A stretch of DNA of 39,293 nucleotides from an uncultured Lactobacillus sp. (GCF_902491705.1 NZ_CABUIW010000015.1:1-39293); one strand, 5' to 3'. Counted from the stretch's first letter, positions 1 through 8,151 are shown. Numbers and translations: made by a program. The notes: generated by a model not told the origin, from the sequence alone.

Positions 1-21
1 TCAATCCTTAATAGCTTAATA

Positions 22-1860
22 TCAATAAAGTGTCCAATTTTCTTGGGTCACTACATCTTCACGGTTTTGGAAACGTTCTGGTCCCTTGTTGGTGGTGCGA
101 TAATTATTATCAAAAGTTAGAACAGTATTTAAGACATAACTAGATGGAGTCGGATTCCACGCAGATTGCAGCAAACCATCAGCATATGATTCTTGATTGG
201 TTCCTGGACGATAACCATAACCATCAAAGTAAACACTTCTATCTAGATTGTGGGTCATTTCATGAGATAGAATTCCGGCGCCACCATAATCATCGATCAC
301 TCTTGCTACATAATAGCGGACCATCGTACCATATGGTGCTTCAGCCGAAATTCCGGCTTCATCATATTTTTCACCAACTGAACCAAAGAATTCAGCCATT
401 GCTGGTGAAAAAGTATCATATTTAGATTGCCAGAATTGGCCACCCTTTTTGCTAGCATCTTTAGCATAGTAAGTATCCCAAACACTGATGTTAGTATTAG
501 CCAGTTTCTTCTTACCTGCATCATTAGCGATTCGGTACCAAAAATCCATGTGATCGCCCCAACCTTTTGCGAGACGATCAAGTTTAGCTTGAACTTCCTT
601 AACCTTTTCTTGGTAAACCTTTGGATCCTTATGATATTTCACATCGATATATGGATCATACATTCCAAAGACTGTCATCCCTAAGGTTGAGACCACATAC
701 ATATCGTCACTCTTAATGTTTAAAAGTGGCAAGATATAACTTTTGAAAGTGTCATTACCAGTAGCCAATCGGTGATAAAGGCTAAGATCTACATCAGGAG
801 TCGCTTTAGAAGGAACCTCAACAACGTGGACACCTGTATTAGATTTGAACCAATCTTCTTCATTTAATTCTGGTGACCACTTTTTTCTTAAATCGCCTAA
901 AAAAGTGACTAAATCAGACTTGGTATTAAGCATTGGAGCTAACTTTTTATTAAAAGTATCTACATTATTCTTAGGAAGCAGATCATTATAAGAAAGCTTA
1001 CCGATGTCGGTTAACCAATCAATCGAATCTAAATTAGAGCCAAGTGCTTTGGGATCAAACATCATTGTTGGTAATAATTCTTTATTACCAAATGAAATAT
1101 TGTAGTAATGATTGATATATGACATTCCTAGCATAATAGCTGCTGCATTATCATTAACTCTTTGATCGGCAGTATTAAGATTATCAGCATGATCAAGCAT
1201 TTGTGGCACTAAAGTTGGCAATTGATCATGAACTTGTTTAAAACTATCAGATAAGTACCAGTTCTTTAATTGATCATTAGCCCAAAGTTCAGTAGCCTCT
1301 CTAAGATCAAAAACATTATATTCAACAGCTGATAACTTATCAGTTGTAGATTTAACTAATTCTGGATCAACTTTTTGTTTATTTTCTTCAGGTTGAGATT
1401 GCTTCTTAGCAACTTCTTCTTGATTAAGACTATTTTTTACAGAAGAATCCCTTGTAGTAGCTTCTTTTGGCTGATCTTCTTTTATTTCTGGTTTTGTGTT
1501 TTCACTAGGGTCAGTTTGCTTTTCAGTTTCTACATTATTAATAGTATTTTTATTGGCAGTAGCATCTTTAGTATTAACAGTTACCTCTTTAGCTTTTTCT
1601 ACAGCTTCTGGTGTAGCAGTATTCGGTTGCTTCACTGCTCCAGTCTTCGAAGTCGAAGTAGTATCACTTGATTGCTCAATTACTTTATTAGTATCAGAAG
1701 TTTGTGCAACGTGTTCTTCATTTTTTTCTGCTTGTTGCTCAGTAGTATCAGCATGAACTGTAGTTGTCGCAGTTGATGCAAATGTTAATCCAATAACAAC
1801 TGAAGTTAATCCCACACTAAGTTTACGTAAGGTATATCTATATTGTGAATTCTTTTCCAT
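22..1860 (-). CDS. Secreted M26-like zinc metalloprotease, C-terminally short
   Basis: Predicted extracellular zinc peptidase of the IgA1-protease/Zmp (M26) type, about 612 residues. The N-terminus has a YSIRK-like signal (YRYTLRKLSVGLTS), a hydrophobic core and an AxA-type cleavage site (VHAD). A Thr/Glu/Lys-rich low-complexity linker of about 130 residues follows, then a globular region. The zinc site is HEMTH near residue 533, followed after 19 residues by Glu (NQESYADG), the spacing I recall for streptococcal IgA1 proteases. The ATG at 1860 has GGGGAG nine bases upstream, so it is preferred to an upstream in-frame TTG. Only about 54 residues follow the second zinc ligand, whereas family members continue much further (YVHNMFD-type region). 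The end therefore looks truncated or frameshifted just before the window edge. No LPXTG anchor is visible. The substrate cannot be told. Confidence 0.75.
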   Translation of the reverse strand: MEKNSQYRYTLRKLSVGLTSVVIGLTFASTATTTVHADTTEQQAEKNEEHVAQTSDTNKVIEQSSDTTSTSKTGAVKQPNTATPEAVEKAKEVTVNTKDATANKNTINNVETEKQTDPSENTKPEIKEDQPKEATTRDSSVKNSLNQEEVAKKQSQPEENKQKVDPELVKSTTDKLSAVEYNVFDLREATELWANDQLKNWYLSDSFKQVHDQLPTLVPQMLDHADNLNTADQRVNDNAAAIMLGMSYINHYYNISFGNKELLPTMMFDPKALGSNLDSIDWLTDIGKLSYNDLLPKNNVDTFNKKLAPMLNTKSDLVTFLGDLRKKWSPELNEEDWFKSNTGVHVVEVPSKATPDVDLSLYHRLATGNDTFKSYILPLLNIKSDDMYVVSTLGMTVFGMYDPYIDVKYHKDPKVYQEKVKEVQAKLDRLAKGWGDHMDFWYRIANDAGKKKLANTNISVWDTYYAKDASKKGGQFWQSKYDTFSPAMAEFFGSVGEKYDEAGISAEAPYGTMVRYYVARVIDDYGGAGILSHEMTHNLDRSVYFDGYGYRPGTNQESYADGLLQSAWNPTPSSYVLNTVLTFDNNYRTTNKGPERFQNREDVVTQENWTLY

Positions 1861-2038
1861 ATCACTCAACTCCCCAAATACTATCCCATTAAATTATTCC
1901 TGTTATTATATCTTAAATCATTCTTCTAATCTAGGTTAATATTTAATCTTGATGAATTATTTATTCACACAAATTTTTATCTTATCAAATAAAGCTATAT
2001 CAGTTATACTGAACTAATTAAAAATAATTGGAGGATTT

Positions 2039-2809
2039 ATGAAATCACGTACCTTTAGTTTAGATGGCAATCAACTTAAACTGATTGCTGTCTTTTTCAT
2101 GATTTTTGATCATCTATACTCTTACCTATTCATGGGAGTATGGCCTCAATGGTTCAGCTTAATCGCAAGATTTGTAGCGCCATTATTTGTTTTTTTCTTA
2201 GTAGAAGGATTTTTTCATACTTCTAGCAGAAAAAGATATCTGTTTAGAATAATTAGAGCTGCTGCTATTACGTGGGCAGGCGAAATAGTTATCAACCTTG
2301 CTTTTCATAATGTTGATAGCTTAACTCATAAAATGACAATTTATTCCGTACTTGAGGGGAATAATATTCTAGTTACGTTAGCAATATACTTAGGAGTTAT
2401 GTGGGCACTAGAATTATTCAGAGAAAATAAACGCCATTGGTATTACCTTTTATTAGCAATCTTTTTATTGATAGTAAGTTTAATGTTTGAAGGTGGCATC
2501 TATCTTTGGCCAATTTTACTTATTTTCTATTTTGGCTACCATAAACCTAAAATTGAATCTATTGGTATCATAATCTGGTGCTTGCTTTTACTTGCTAAAG
2601 CAGTGATGAATGGGCTTCAAACTAAAACAGGTTTATATTCGTCATTAACCTTTGATAGTGAATGGATGATGATTTCAGTATTACCATTTATCTGGTTATA
2701 CAATGGCCAACGTGGTAAGAAAAATTGGATCACCAAATACTTTTTCTACATTATTTATCCTACTCACTTATGGATTTTAATGATATTAAGATATTTATTT
2801 ATTAAATAG
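2039..2809 (+). CDS. TraX-family integral membrane protein
   Basis: A 256-residue polytopic membrane protein with about seven to eight hydrophobic segments. The N-terminus (SLDGNQLKLIAVFFMIFDHL) is the typical TraX/acyltransferase-like opening, with an Asp-His pair in the first membrane helix. In conjugative plasmids TraX acetylates pilin; chromosomal firmicute homologues have no firmly known substrate, so surface-polymer acetylation is only a guess. The start is supported by GGAGG four to five bases before the ATG. It is a single-gene unit, divergent from the metalloprotease and closed by a strong hairpin at 2825-2870. Confidence 0.75.
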   Translation: MKSRTFSLDGNQLKLIAVFFMIFDHLYSYLFMGVWPQWFSLIARFVAPLFVFFLVEGFFHTSSRKRYLFRIIRAAAITWAGEIVINLAFHNVDSLTHKMTIYSVLEGNNILVTLAIYLGVMWALELFRENKRHWYYLLLAIFLLIVSLMFEGGIYLWPILLIFYFGYHKPKIESIGIIIWCLLLLAKAVMNGLQTKTGLYSSLTFDSEWMMISVLPFIWLYNGQRGKKNWITKYFFYIIYPTHLWILMILRYLFIK

Positions 2810-2824
2810 TCATTTAATTTTAAT

Positions 2825-2870
2825 AAAAAGCAGTCTAAACACAATTATATGTGTATCTAGACTGCTTTTT
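2825..2870. terminator. Bidirectional intrinsic terminator
   Basis: A 13-bp perfect stem (AAAAAGCAGTCTA / TAGACTGCTTTTT) with a further ACAC/GTGT pairing inside it and A/T tracts on both flanks. It lies between the convergent TraX-like gene and the small membrane-protein gene and can serve both. Confidence 0.9.
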
Positions 2871-2871
2871 T

Positions 2872-3075
2872 CTAATATTTAAGTTGTCCATTTGCCATAG
2901 CTTTCAGAATGATTATAGCTAGACCAGCAATTAGTAATATCCAGCTAATCACATTCCTTTTTTTACTACGTGATCGATATTGAGGCCAGTGAAAAGGTGT
3001 GTATTTAGTATTAATCATCATGATGAAAAGTCCTAAGAACATGATGATACCGCCCATGGCAATTATGATATCCAT
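2872..3075 (-). CDS. Small two-helix membrane protein, function unknown
   Basis: A 67-residue protein with one hydrophobic helix at residues 3-22, a basic loop (YRSRSKKRN) and a second helix at about 43-60. The start has a strong GGAGGG ribosome binding site. It ends directly against the shared terminator. I do not recognise a family. The charge pattern suggests a hairpin membrane protein with the loop on the cytoplasmic side. It is probably a real gene because of the good ribosome binding site, tight terminator and normal composition. Confidence 0.65.
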   Translation of the reverse strand: MDIIIAMGGIIMFLGLFIMMINTKYTPFHWPQYRSRSKKRNVISWILLIAGLAIIILKAMANGQLKY

Positions 3076-3136
3076 TAGTTACCCTCCTGCTTGATATGTA
3101 TTTTAGTATATCATCTTACAGGATGCTTCTCTTACT

Positions 3137-3994
3137 TTACTTAAAAATATCTGTACTCTTCATCAAATCAAGCATTTGCTTAGCACTCCAAGGAAGATAT
3201 TCGGCTAAGGTTAAACCTACTAAGTTATATTCCTTACTAAATTGACTAATGAAATGCCAAACGTCACTTCTGGCTACTTTACCTTTAGCCGCATTTTCAG
3301 GAACTTCACCTAATTCTGGATTGTTGAAATATGTTGAGTAAAAATTGTTAGGATCAAGTATATCAATATCTAAATGGATAAAGATAAACTTAAAATCATT
3401 TTCTTTAATCCATTCTCTAACTTTCTCGGTATCAATCTTAGATCCTTGCTTATCTTGATAATTCACTCCTGCCTTTTTAAGCAAATCTGCTTCCTCAGGA
3501 GTAATTTCTTGAAGCCCAACATGATATATCTGACTTGGCTTTAATGGATGATCTACCTCTTTTTGAATTACTGGATCACCTTGATGTAAAAGATTACCTA
3601 AAACCATCGCATGTTCATTACCAAAAACTTCTGGATTAGAAATATCTGGATGTGCATCAAGCCAAATTACACCTAATTTATCACCATAAATTCCATTTAA
3701 ATAATCAATTGGTTGTTGTGATACCAAGCAGTTTCCACCAAAAGTAATGATCTTAGTTGGCTTTTCTTTTTCAATAGCTGCCTTAGTATTTTGAATAGTT
3801 TTTAAAACGTCTGATTGTCCAGTTACACCATTTTCAATTGGTAAAGGTTGCTTACTCTCAGGCACATCCACAGTAATAGTAGGTTGATTTTTATTTTCTG
3901 GTGCAATCGCTTTTAACACCTTTGCCCCTAATTCATAAACAGGATTATCCCCTGCTTGCCAATCTGGTACAACTAATCTAATTGTTTTGTTCAT
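3137..3994 (-). CDS. Arginase/agmatinase-fold (ureohydrolase family) protein
   Basis: A 285-residue protein of the ureohydrolase fold. The metal-binding motifs DAHPD (residues 113-117) and HLDIDILDP (Asp at 209 and 211) are intact. The first motif, normally GGDH, reads GGNC (86-89), so the histidine ligand of the first manganese is replaced by cysteine. The protein could still be a metallohydrolase acting on an arginine-, agmatine- or guanidino-like compound, but it is not a textbook arginase. The gene is divergent from a MerR regulator with 65 bp between the starts, and its promoter carries a MerR-type operator (4018-4048). Control by that regulator is therefore likely. Confidence 0.75.
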   Translation of the reverse strand: MNKTIRLVVPDWQAGDNPVYELGAKVLKAIAPENKNQPTITVDVPESKQPLPIENGVTGQSDVLKTIQNTKAAIEKEKPTKIITFGGNCLVSQQPIDYLNGIYGDKLGVIWLDAHPDISNPEVFGNEHAMVLGNLLHQGDPVIQKEVDHPLKPSQIYHVGLQEITPEEADLLKKAGVNYQDKQGSKIDTEKVREWIKENDFKFIFIHLDIDILDPNNFYSTYFNNPELGEVPENAAKGKVARSDVWHFISQFSKEYNLVGLTLAEYLPWSAKQMLDLMKSTDIFK

Positions 3995-4017
3995 AATGTT
4001 TCACTCCTTTTAACAGT

Positions 4018-4048
4018 ATGATAAAGTCTATAGTAACTATAGAGTCAA
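4018..4048 (-). promoter_or_regulatory. MerR-type promoter/operator of the arginase-like gene
   Basis: Read on the minus strand: -35 TTGACT (4048-4043), a spacer of exactly 19 bp (4042-4024) and -10 TATCAT (4023-4018). The spacer carries the dyad CTATAGTTACTATAG. An overlong 19-bp spacer with an internal dyad is the hallmark of promoters that MerR proteins activate by DNA distortion. The divergent MerR gene starts 11 bp away. Confidence 0.75.
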
Positions 4049-4059
4049 GGGAGTAAATT

Positions 4060-4866
4060 ATGTTTTCAATTGGAAAAATGGCTGAGTATTGTCATACGAG
4101 TGTGCAAACATTGCGCTATTATTCAAAAATCGGATTGTTAAAACCTAATTATCAAGATCCTGATACAGGATATCGTTATTACAGATTAGATCAGATTTTT
4201 CAATTCACGATCATCAAATATTTACAGTCTGCCAACCTTTCTCTAGAAGAAATCAAAGAGATCATGAGTAATGAAAATCCTAATATGACTGAATTCTGGA
4301 AGAATCAGGAGTTGGAAATTCAAGAACGAATTAAACAAGAAAGAAAAGCGTTAAGTCTAGCTCATTTTCAGCAAAAACAAGTTAAGAAACTTAAAATCTT
4401 GAAAGATAATTTAGATAGAGGAACTTATATTAGAACAATTTCTTCAAATATTATTGAGATGCCATTAAAGAAAATAGTTACCCCTGCCGATATTCCTGAT
4501 AATGTGATTTCAAAGCTGGATGAAAAGATCCTTGAAGCTGGATTATTACCTAACTTTGAGTACTGCTTCGCTTTCCGTGGTGACTATTACAGTAACTTAC
4601 AAGACATTCACTATCTTTCAATGTTCAAAGAAATAAATACCAAATCAACCGACTCACATAAACAAGAAGGTGATTATCTTTGCATTTCTTTTATGTGGAA
4701 TCGTGAAAAGTATTTAGACTACTTAAATCAATTAATGGATCAAGCTAAAGAAAAGTATGATATTCATGATCCGCTAGTCATTGAAGATTCTTTTCCATTA
4801 AACTATAACCAGCAACAACTTAGTGACAGTTCAAATTCAATTGCTGAATTGCGTATTAAACTCTAA
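4060..4866 (+). CDS. MerR-family transcriptional regulator with C-terminal effector domain
   Basis: A 268-residue regulator. The N-terminal winged helix-turn-helix (SIGKMAEYCHTSVQTLRYYS, then GYRYY) covers residues 1-70. A Lys/Glu-rich dimerisation coiled coil lies at about 85-130. A C-terminal domain of about 140 residues resembles the GyrI-like small-molecule binding domains of BmrR-type regulators. There is no cysteine pattern for metal sensing. The start has GGGAG seven to nine bases upstream. The likely target is the adjacent divergent arginase-like gene through the 19-bp-spacer promoter between them; the inducer is unknown. Confidence 0.85.
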   Translation: MFSIGKMAEYCHTSVQTLRYYSKIGLLKPNYQDPDTGYRYYRLDQIFQFTIIKYLQSANLSLEEIKEIMSNENPNMTEFWKNQELEIQERIKQERKALSLAHFQQKQVKKLKILKDNLDRGTYIRTISSNIIEMPLKKIVTPADIPDNVISKLDEKILEAGLLPNFEYCFAFRGDYYSNLQDIHYLSMFKEINTKSTDSHKQEGDYLCISFMWNREKYLDYLNQLMDQAKEKYDIHDPLVIEDSFPLNYNQQQLSDSSNSIAELRIKL

Positions 4867-4867
4867 C

Positions 4868-4900
4868 TAAAAACGAGAAGCATCACGCTTCTCGCTTTTT
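4868..4900. terminator. Intrinsic terminator
   Basis: Stem CGAGAAGC (4874-4881) / GCTTCTCG (4887-4894) with a five-base loop, flanked by A and T tracts on the two sides. It closes the MerR gene and, on the other strand, the GNAT gene. Confidence 0.85.
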
Positions 4901-4905
4901 AATTC

Positions 4906-5364
4906 TTATAAATTCAATTCCATCTGAAGATTTCCTCGATCAAATGGGAATAACTCCTTATCAATTGGAACTTCTTTAAATCCAAATTCTTTATATAGAT
5001 GAACTGCAGGGATGCACTTGGTATTTGTTACTAAAACCAGATTGTGATAGCCCTTCTCTTTTGCATAGTCTAAACAAGCTTTCAATACTGCTTTGCCAGC
5101 ACCCTGTCCTTTAAACTTCCCATCAGCAGCAAACTTTTGGATTTCCCAGCCACCATCAGGAATTGGCGAAATTTCACAACAAGCCATCACTTCTTCATCA
5201 TCACTCAAAGCGAAGAATACTTGTCCGCCTGCTGCAACGTTGTCATCTATTCTAGCTAAATCTTGCACATCAGTTAATTCGATTTCGAACATATCCTTAA
5301 TCCATGCAAAATTAAGTCTAATGAAATCATCTCTGTATTTCTTGTTGTATGGCACAATTCTCAT
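4906..5364 (-). CDS. GNAT-family N-acetyltransferase
   Basis: A protein of about 152 residues with the GNAT fold: an acceptor-side N-terminal half, then FAADGKFKGQGAGKAVLKA, which holds the acetyl-CoA pyrophosphate loop (consensus Q/RxxGxG/A), and a C-terminal NTKCIPAVHLYKEFGF segment typical of motif B. The acceptor is unknown. I chose the ATG at 5364 because GGAG sits eight bases upstream; two in-frame GTG codons lie just before it. It is monocistronic between two terminators. Confidence 0.85.
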   Translation of the reverse strand: MRIVPYNKKYRDDFIRLNFAWIKDMFEIELTDVQDLARIDDNVAAGGQVFFALSDDEEVMACCEISPIPDGGWEIQKFAADGKFKGQGAGKAVLKACLDYAKEKGYHNLVLVTNTKCIPAVHLYKEFGFKEVPIDKELFPFDRGNLQMELNL

Positions 5365-5420
5365 TTTCACCACTCCATTTTTAATATCTTATTGATAATT
5401 CATTATAAAGACAAAAATAA

Positions 5421-5444
5421 AACCGTCAAATTTAATTGACGGTT
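5421..5444 (-). terminator. Intrinsic terminator of the O-acetyltransferase gene
   Basis: Perfect 9-bp stem AACCGTCAA / TTGACGGTT with a six-base loop, followed on the minus strand by a T-rich run. Confidence 0.8.
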
Positions 5445-5450
5445 AATTAA

Positions 5451-6008
5451 CTATTCTTCTATTTTCTTAACAATCTTAGCAGGCACTCCAGCTACCATCA
5501 CATTATCAGGAACGTCCTTAACAACAACAGATCCAGCTGCAACTACTACATTATTGCCGATTGTAACACCTGGACATATCGTAACTTTTCCGCAAAGCCA
5601 CACATCATTACCAATAGTTACTGGCAACACTTTAGACAAATGCTTTCTCCGCTCTACCCCATTTATAGGATGAGTTACAGTGTAGATATCAGTATTTGGT
5701 CCAATCCAAACGTTGTCACCGATATTAACCTTTCCTACATCAAGAACGGTCCAATTGTAATTAGCTAAGAAATTATCTCCCACATGGATATTTTTACCAT
5801 TATCGAACTTCCAATCACTGTGAATAACCAAGTTCTTACCAGCAGAACCTAAAATCTCTCTGGCTTTTGCTTCTTGTTTTTCTGGTTCAGTTTCAGGGAT
5901 AGAATTAAATTCTTGAGCAAGTTTTGCCGCATTTAACTTTCTAGATGCAATTTCTGGAGCACCGAAGTTAAACCATTCGCCTTTTTCCAATTTCTCGATT
6001 TCTGACAT
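5451..6008 (-). CDS. Sugar O-acetyltransferase (maltose/galactoside acetyltransferase type)
   Basis: A 185-residue left-handed beta-helix acetyltransferase. Residues 1-60 form the Mac-type N-terminal helical region (EKLEKGEW, ASRKLNAAKLAQEFN). Hexapeptide repeats follow (VNIGDNVWIGPNT, VTIGNDVWLCGKVTICPG, VTIGNNVVVAAGSVV), and the histidine of THPIN matches the general base of the family. It would transfer acetyl from acetyl-CoA to a sugar hydroxyl. The start has a strong GGAGGA site. Its upstream region carries a promoter with a 19-bp spacer and a perfect 16-bp palindrome, so MerR-type control is likely, possibly by the 6355 regulator. Confidence 0.85.
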   Translation of the reverse strand: MSEIEKLEKGEWFNFGAPEIASRKLNAAKLAQEFNSIPETEPEKQEAKAREILGSAGKNLVIHSDWKFDNGKNIHVGDNFLANYNWTVLDVGKVNIGDNVWIGPNTDIYTVTHPINGVERRKHLSKVLPVTIGNDVWLCGKVTICPGVTIGNNVVVAAGSVVVKDVPDNVMVAGVPAKIVKKIEE

Positions 6009-6060
6009 TTATTTTTCCTCCGGTTGATTGAAAATACCTTGTTTCTTGATTACAATGACT

Positions 6061-6091
6061 ATACTAAGGGTTAAACCATGGTTTAAGTCAA
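6061..6091 (-). promoter_or_regulatory. MerR-type promoter/operator of the O-acetyltransferase gene
   Basis: On the minus strand: -35 TTGACT (6091-6086), a 19-bp spacer (6085-6067) and -10 TAGTAT (6066-6061). A perfect palindrome TTAAACCATGGTTTAA occupies 6071-6086, mostly inside the spacer. The -10 is weak, as expected for an activator-dependent promoter. The 346-bp stretch 6009-6354 holds this site and one small open frame, and I see nothing else in it. Confidence 0.6.
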
Positions 6092-6140
6092 CTATAAAAA
6101 GAATAAAAAAGATAATTACTCATTTCTGAATAATTACCTT

Positions 6141-6263
6141 TCAAAATTTATCGAATTCTTTTTCGCTAATTTCAGCATTTACAAATCCAGATAAATCATT
6201 ATCAAATTTTCCATATTTTTCAATAGTTTTTTTATCATGAAAAGGATTATTGGTTACAGTCAT
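6141..6263 (-). CDS. Small open reading frame (40 residues), unknown
   Basis: An ATG-initiated frame preceded by GAGGTG eight bases upstream, encoding a hydrophilic peptide (starts MTVTNNPFHDKK, ends SEKEFDKF) with no membrane segment. It lies between the O-acetyltransferase promoter and the divergent MerR gene. It may be a genuine small protein or the leftover N-terminus of a MerR-controlled enzyme. The ribosome binding site is the main support. Confidence 0.35.
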   Translation of the reverse strand: MTVTNNPFHDKKTIEKYGKFDNDLSGFVNAEISEKEFDKF

Positions 6264-6354
6264 AATTAACACCTCATTCTCATATTTACAGTATATATGA
6301 TGATACGATGATGTTTATAGAAGATATTAAATATTACACAAAGGAGCAACTTTT

Positions 6355-6864
6355 ATGAGATATTCAATCGGTGAAGTATCAAAAAAATTAAACATCCCTT
6401 CATCAACACTTCGTTATTACGATAAGCACGGCCTATTGCCATTCGTCGACCGCAATGAAAATGGTCAACGTAGCTTCAAAGACAATGACCTTAATTTTCT
6501 AGAGGTTATCACTTGTATGAAAAAGTGCGGTATGACGATTAAAGAAATTCGTCATTTCATCGACCTATGCATGGAAGGCGATGTTACTCTAAATGCTCGT
6601 TACGACTTACTTGAACAAGAAGAAGCGAATGTAGTTAAGCAAATTGACGAATTGCAAAAGCAGTTGGATTTTCTTCATTATAAGATGTGGTACTTTAAGA
6701 CTGCCGTAGAAGCTGGAACTGAAGATATTCATATGATTACTACTAATGAAGGAAAAAGAGTAACTCCTGAAATTCATCATCAGTATCAAGAGGCTTTAAA
6801 GCATTGCCATGATATTAACGAATTAATTCGAATTCAAAAATCAACTGAAAACAAAACAAAATAA
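6355..6864 (+). CDS. MerR-family transcriptional regulator
   Basis: A 169-residue regulator. The N-terminal helix-turn-helix (YSIGEVSKKLNIPSSTLRYY) and wing (NGQRSF) are followed by the second helix pair (MTIKEIRHFIDLC) and a long coiled coil at about 85-125. No metal-sensing cysteines and no separate effector domain are present, which resembles the AdhR/aldo-keto-reductase-associated subgroup. AAGGAG precedes the ATG. It is probably co-transcribed with the RpiR-type gene 13 bp downstream. The nearest promoter with a MerR-like layout is upstream of the O-acetyltransferase gene. Confidence 0.85.
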   Translation: MRYSIGEVSKKLNIPSSTLRYYDKHGLLPFVDRNENGQRSFKDNDLNFLEVITCMKKCGMTIKEIRHFIDLCMEGDVTLNARYDLLEQEEANVVKQIDELQKQLDFLHYKMWYFKTAVEAGTEDIHMITTNEGKRVTPEIHHQYQEALKHCHDINELIRIQKSTENKTK

Positions 6865-6877
6865 AGAAGAACATAAG

Positions 6878-7666
6878 ATGCAAATATTTTCTAACAATAT
6901 TAATTATACAGATGCCGAAAAAGACGTGATTTCTTATATCAATCAAAACATCAATAATATTGACGATATGACAATTACAGATTTAGCTAAAAAGTCCCAT
7001 ACTTCTAATGCGACCATTATTCGTCTAAGTCATAAGGTTGGCTGCACAGGATTTAAAACGTTAAAAGTAAAGATCATCAAAAGCCGTGAAAACAATCAAT
7101 ATCTAAAAAGAAACGTTGATTTCAATTTTCCCTTTTCTCCTATTGATGATGCCGAAACCATAAAGAAGTCTATGACCGATCTATACACAAACAGCTTGAC
7201 AGTTTTGCGCGAGCAGATTAATATTGATGAAATTAGTAAAGCTGCAGAAATGATGATGGATTCAAAACACACTTTTATGTTTGGCATTGGTGATACTGGT
7301 ATCACTGTAAGAAGTTTCATCAATAAAGTTAATAAGCTGAATATTTATCCAATATTTGCCAATGAAAATGGTGAAGAAGATAACATTGCCCAGCGTTTAA
7401 CATCGACTGATTTAGCAATTTTTACGAGTTATGATAGTTTTGAATCCGAATTTGGTAGTGAAATAGATGAAGCATCTAAGCATGACTGCAAGACAATTTT
7501 AATTACTTCCAAAATAGACACCATTTATAAAGATAAAGTAGATTTAATCATAACTGTTCCCCGCGAAGAAAAAGAGAAGAAAGTCGCTACCTTCTTCTCT
7601 CAATTTGCTTTTCAATACATCTTTAATTTGATCTTCGCATTTTTATACAAGAACACTATCTTGTAG
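6878..7666 (+). CDS. RpiR-family regulator (HTH plus SIS domain)
   Basis: A 262-residue regulator. An N-terminal RpiR-type helix-turn-helix at residues 1-75 (DMTITDLAKKSHTSNATIIRL) is followed by a sugar-isomerase (SIS) domain at about 110-255, with the phosphosugar-binding GIGDTG segment. Such proteins usually sense phosphosugars and control sugar or amino-sugar genes. It starts 13 bp after the MerR gene with only a weak GAAGA ribosome site, which suggests translational coupling. The convergent VOC gene ends 2 bp away, and no terminator is visible between them. Confidence 0.85.
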   Translation: MQIFSNNINYTDAEKDVISYINQNINNIDDMTITDLAKKSHTSNATIIRLSHKVGCTGFKTLKVKIIKSRENNQYLKRNVDFNFPFSPIDDAETIKKSMTDLYTNSLTVLREQINIDEISKAAEMMMDSKHTFMFGIGDTGITVRSFINKVNKLNIYPIFANENGEEDNIAQRLTSTDLAIFTSYDSFESEFGSEIDEASKHDCKTILITSKIDTIYKDKVDLIITVPREEKEKKVATFFSQFAFQYIFNLIFAFLYKNTIL

Positions 7667-7668
7667 CT

Positions 7669-8151
7669 TTAATCAATATGACCTTTTATTTGATATGATT
7701 TATCGGTAAATTGCATTACTTCAAAGAAGTTGCCATCTGGATCATGTGACCAGAATTGCCATGTTTCAGATGGCCCTTTGGTAGGCTTATCACTCATTAG
7801 TGGTAAGCCTTTTTCTTTGAACTCTTTAAATGTTTGATTGATATCATCAACTGTTAATGCAAAATGATTTAGTCCAGTTCTGTCATTCCATTTAACATCA
7901 TCAGCTTGAAGTTCATTTTTAGGAAACATTTCGATAAATTGACCAGGACAGATTTCAAAATAGCCATACATAATCTTGTCAGGATATTTTTGAGCAATTT
8001 TTTGTTGTTCTGGTCGATCTGGTCGGTTGATGTATTCGCCATACTTAACTAAAACTAGATTTTTAAATCCTAATTTGTTCTGATAAAAATCAACCATTTT
8101 ATCCCAGTCTTTAGCCACAATATTTACATGCATCAATGAGTTAAACTTCAT
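7669..8151 (-). CDS. VOC-superfamily (glyoxalase/dioxygenase-fold) protein
   Basis: A 160-residue protein with two beta-alpha-beta-beta-beta modules: residues 5-75 (MHVNIVAKDWDKMVDFYQNKLGF) and 90-155 (LNHFALTVDDI, then HDPDGNFFEVMQF). His and Glu are in the usual metal positions. The reaction is unknown; glyoxalase, dioxygenase or resistance functions are all possible. I chose the ATG at 8151 because AGG lies eight bases upstream; the in-frame GTG at 8160 is too close. It follows the oxidoreductase gene almost without gap, so the two form an operon. Confidence 0.8.
   Translation of the reverse strand: MKFNSLMHVNIVAKDWDKMVDFYQNKLGFKNLVLVKYGEYINRPDRPEQQKIAQKYPDKIMYGYFEICPGQFIEMFPKNELQADDVKWNDRTGLNHFALTVDDINQTFKEFKEKGLPLMSDKPTKGPSETWQFWSHDPDGNFFEVMQFTDKSYQIKGHID

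Noticed and set aside
144..425. Open frames on the plus strand opposite the metalloprotease gene
   Set aside because: They are antisense shadows of a real gene, with no ribosome site and no recognisable motif; the His/Asn-rich composition is what the other strand would give.
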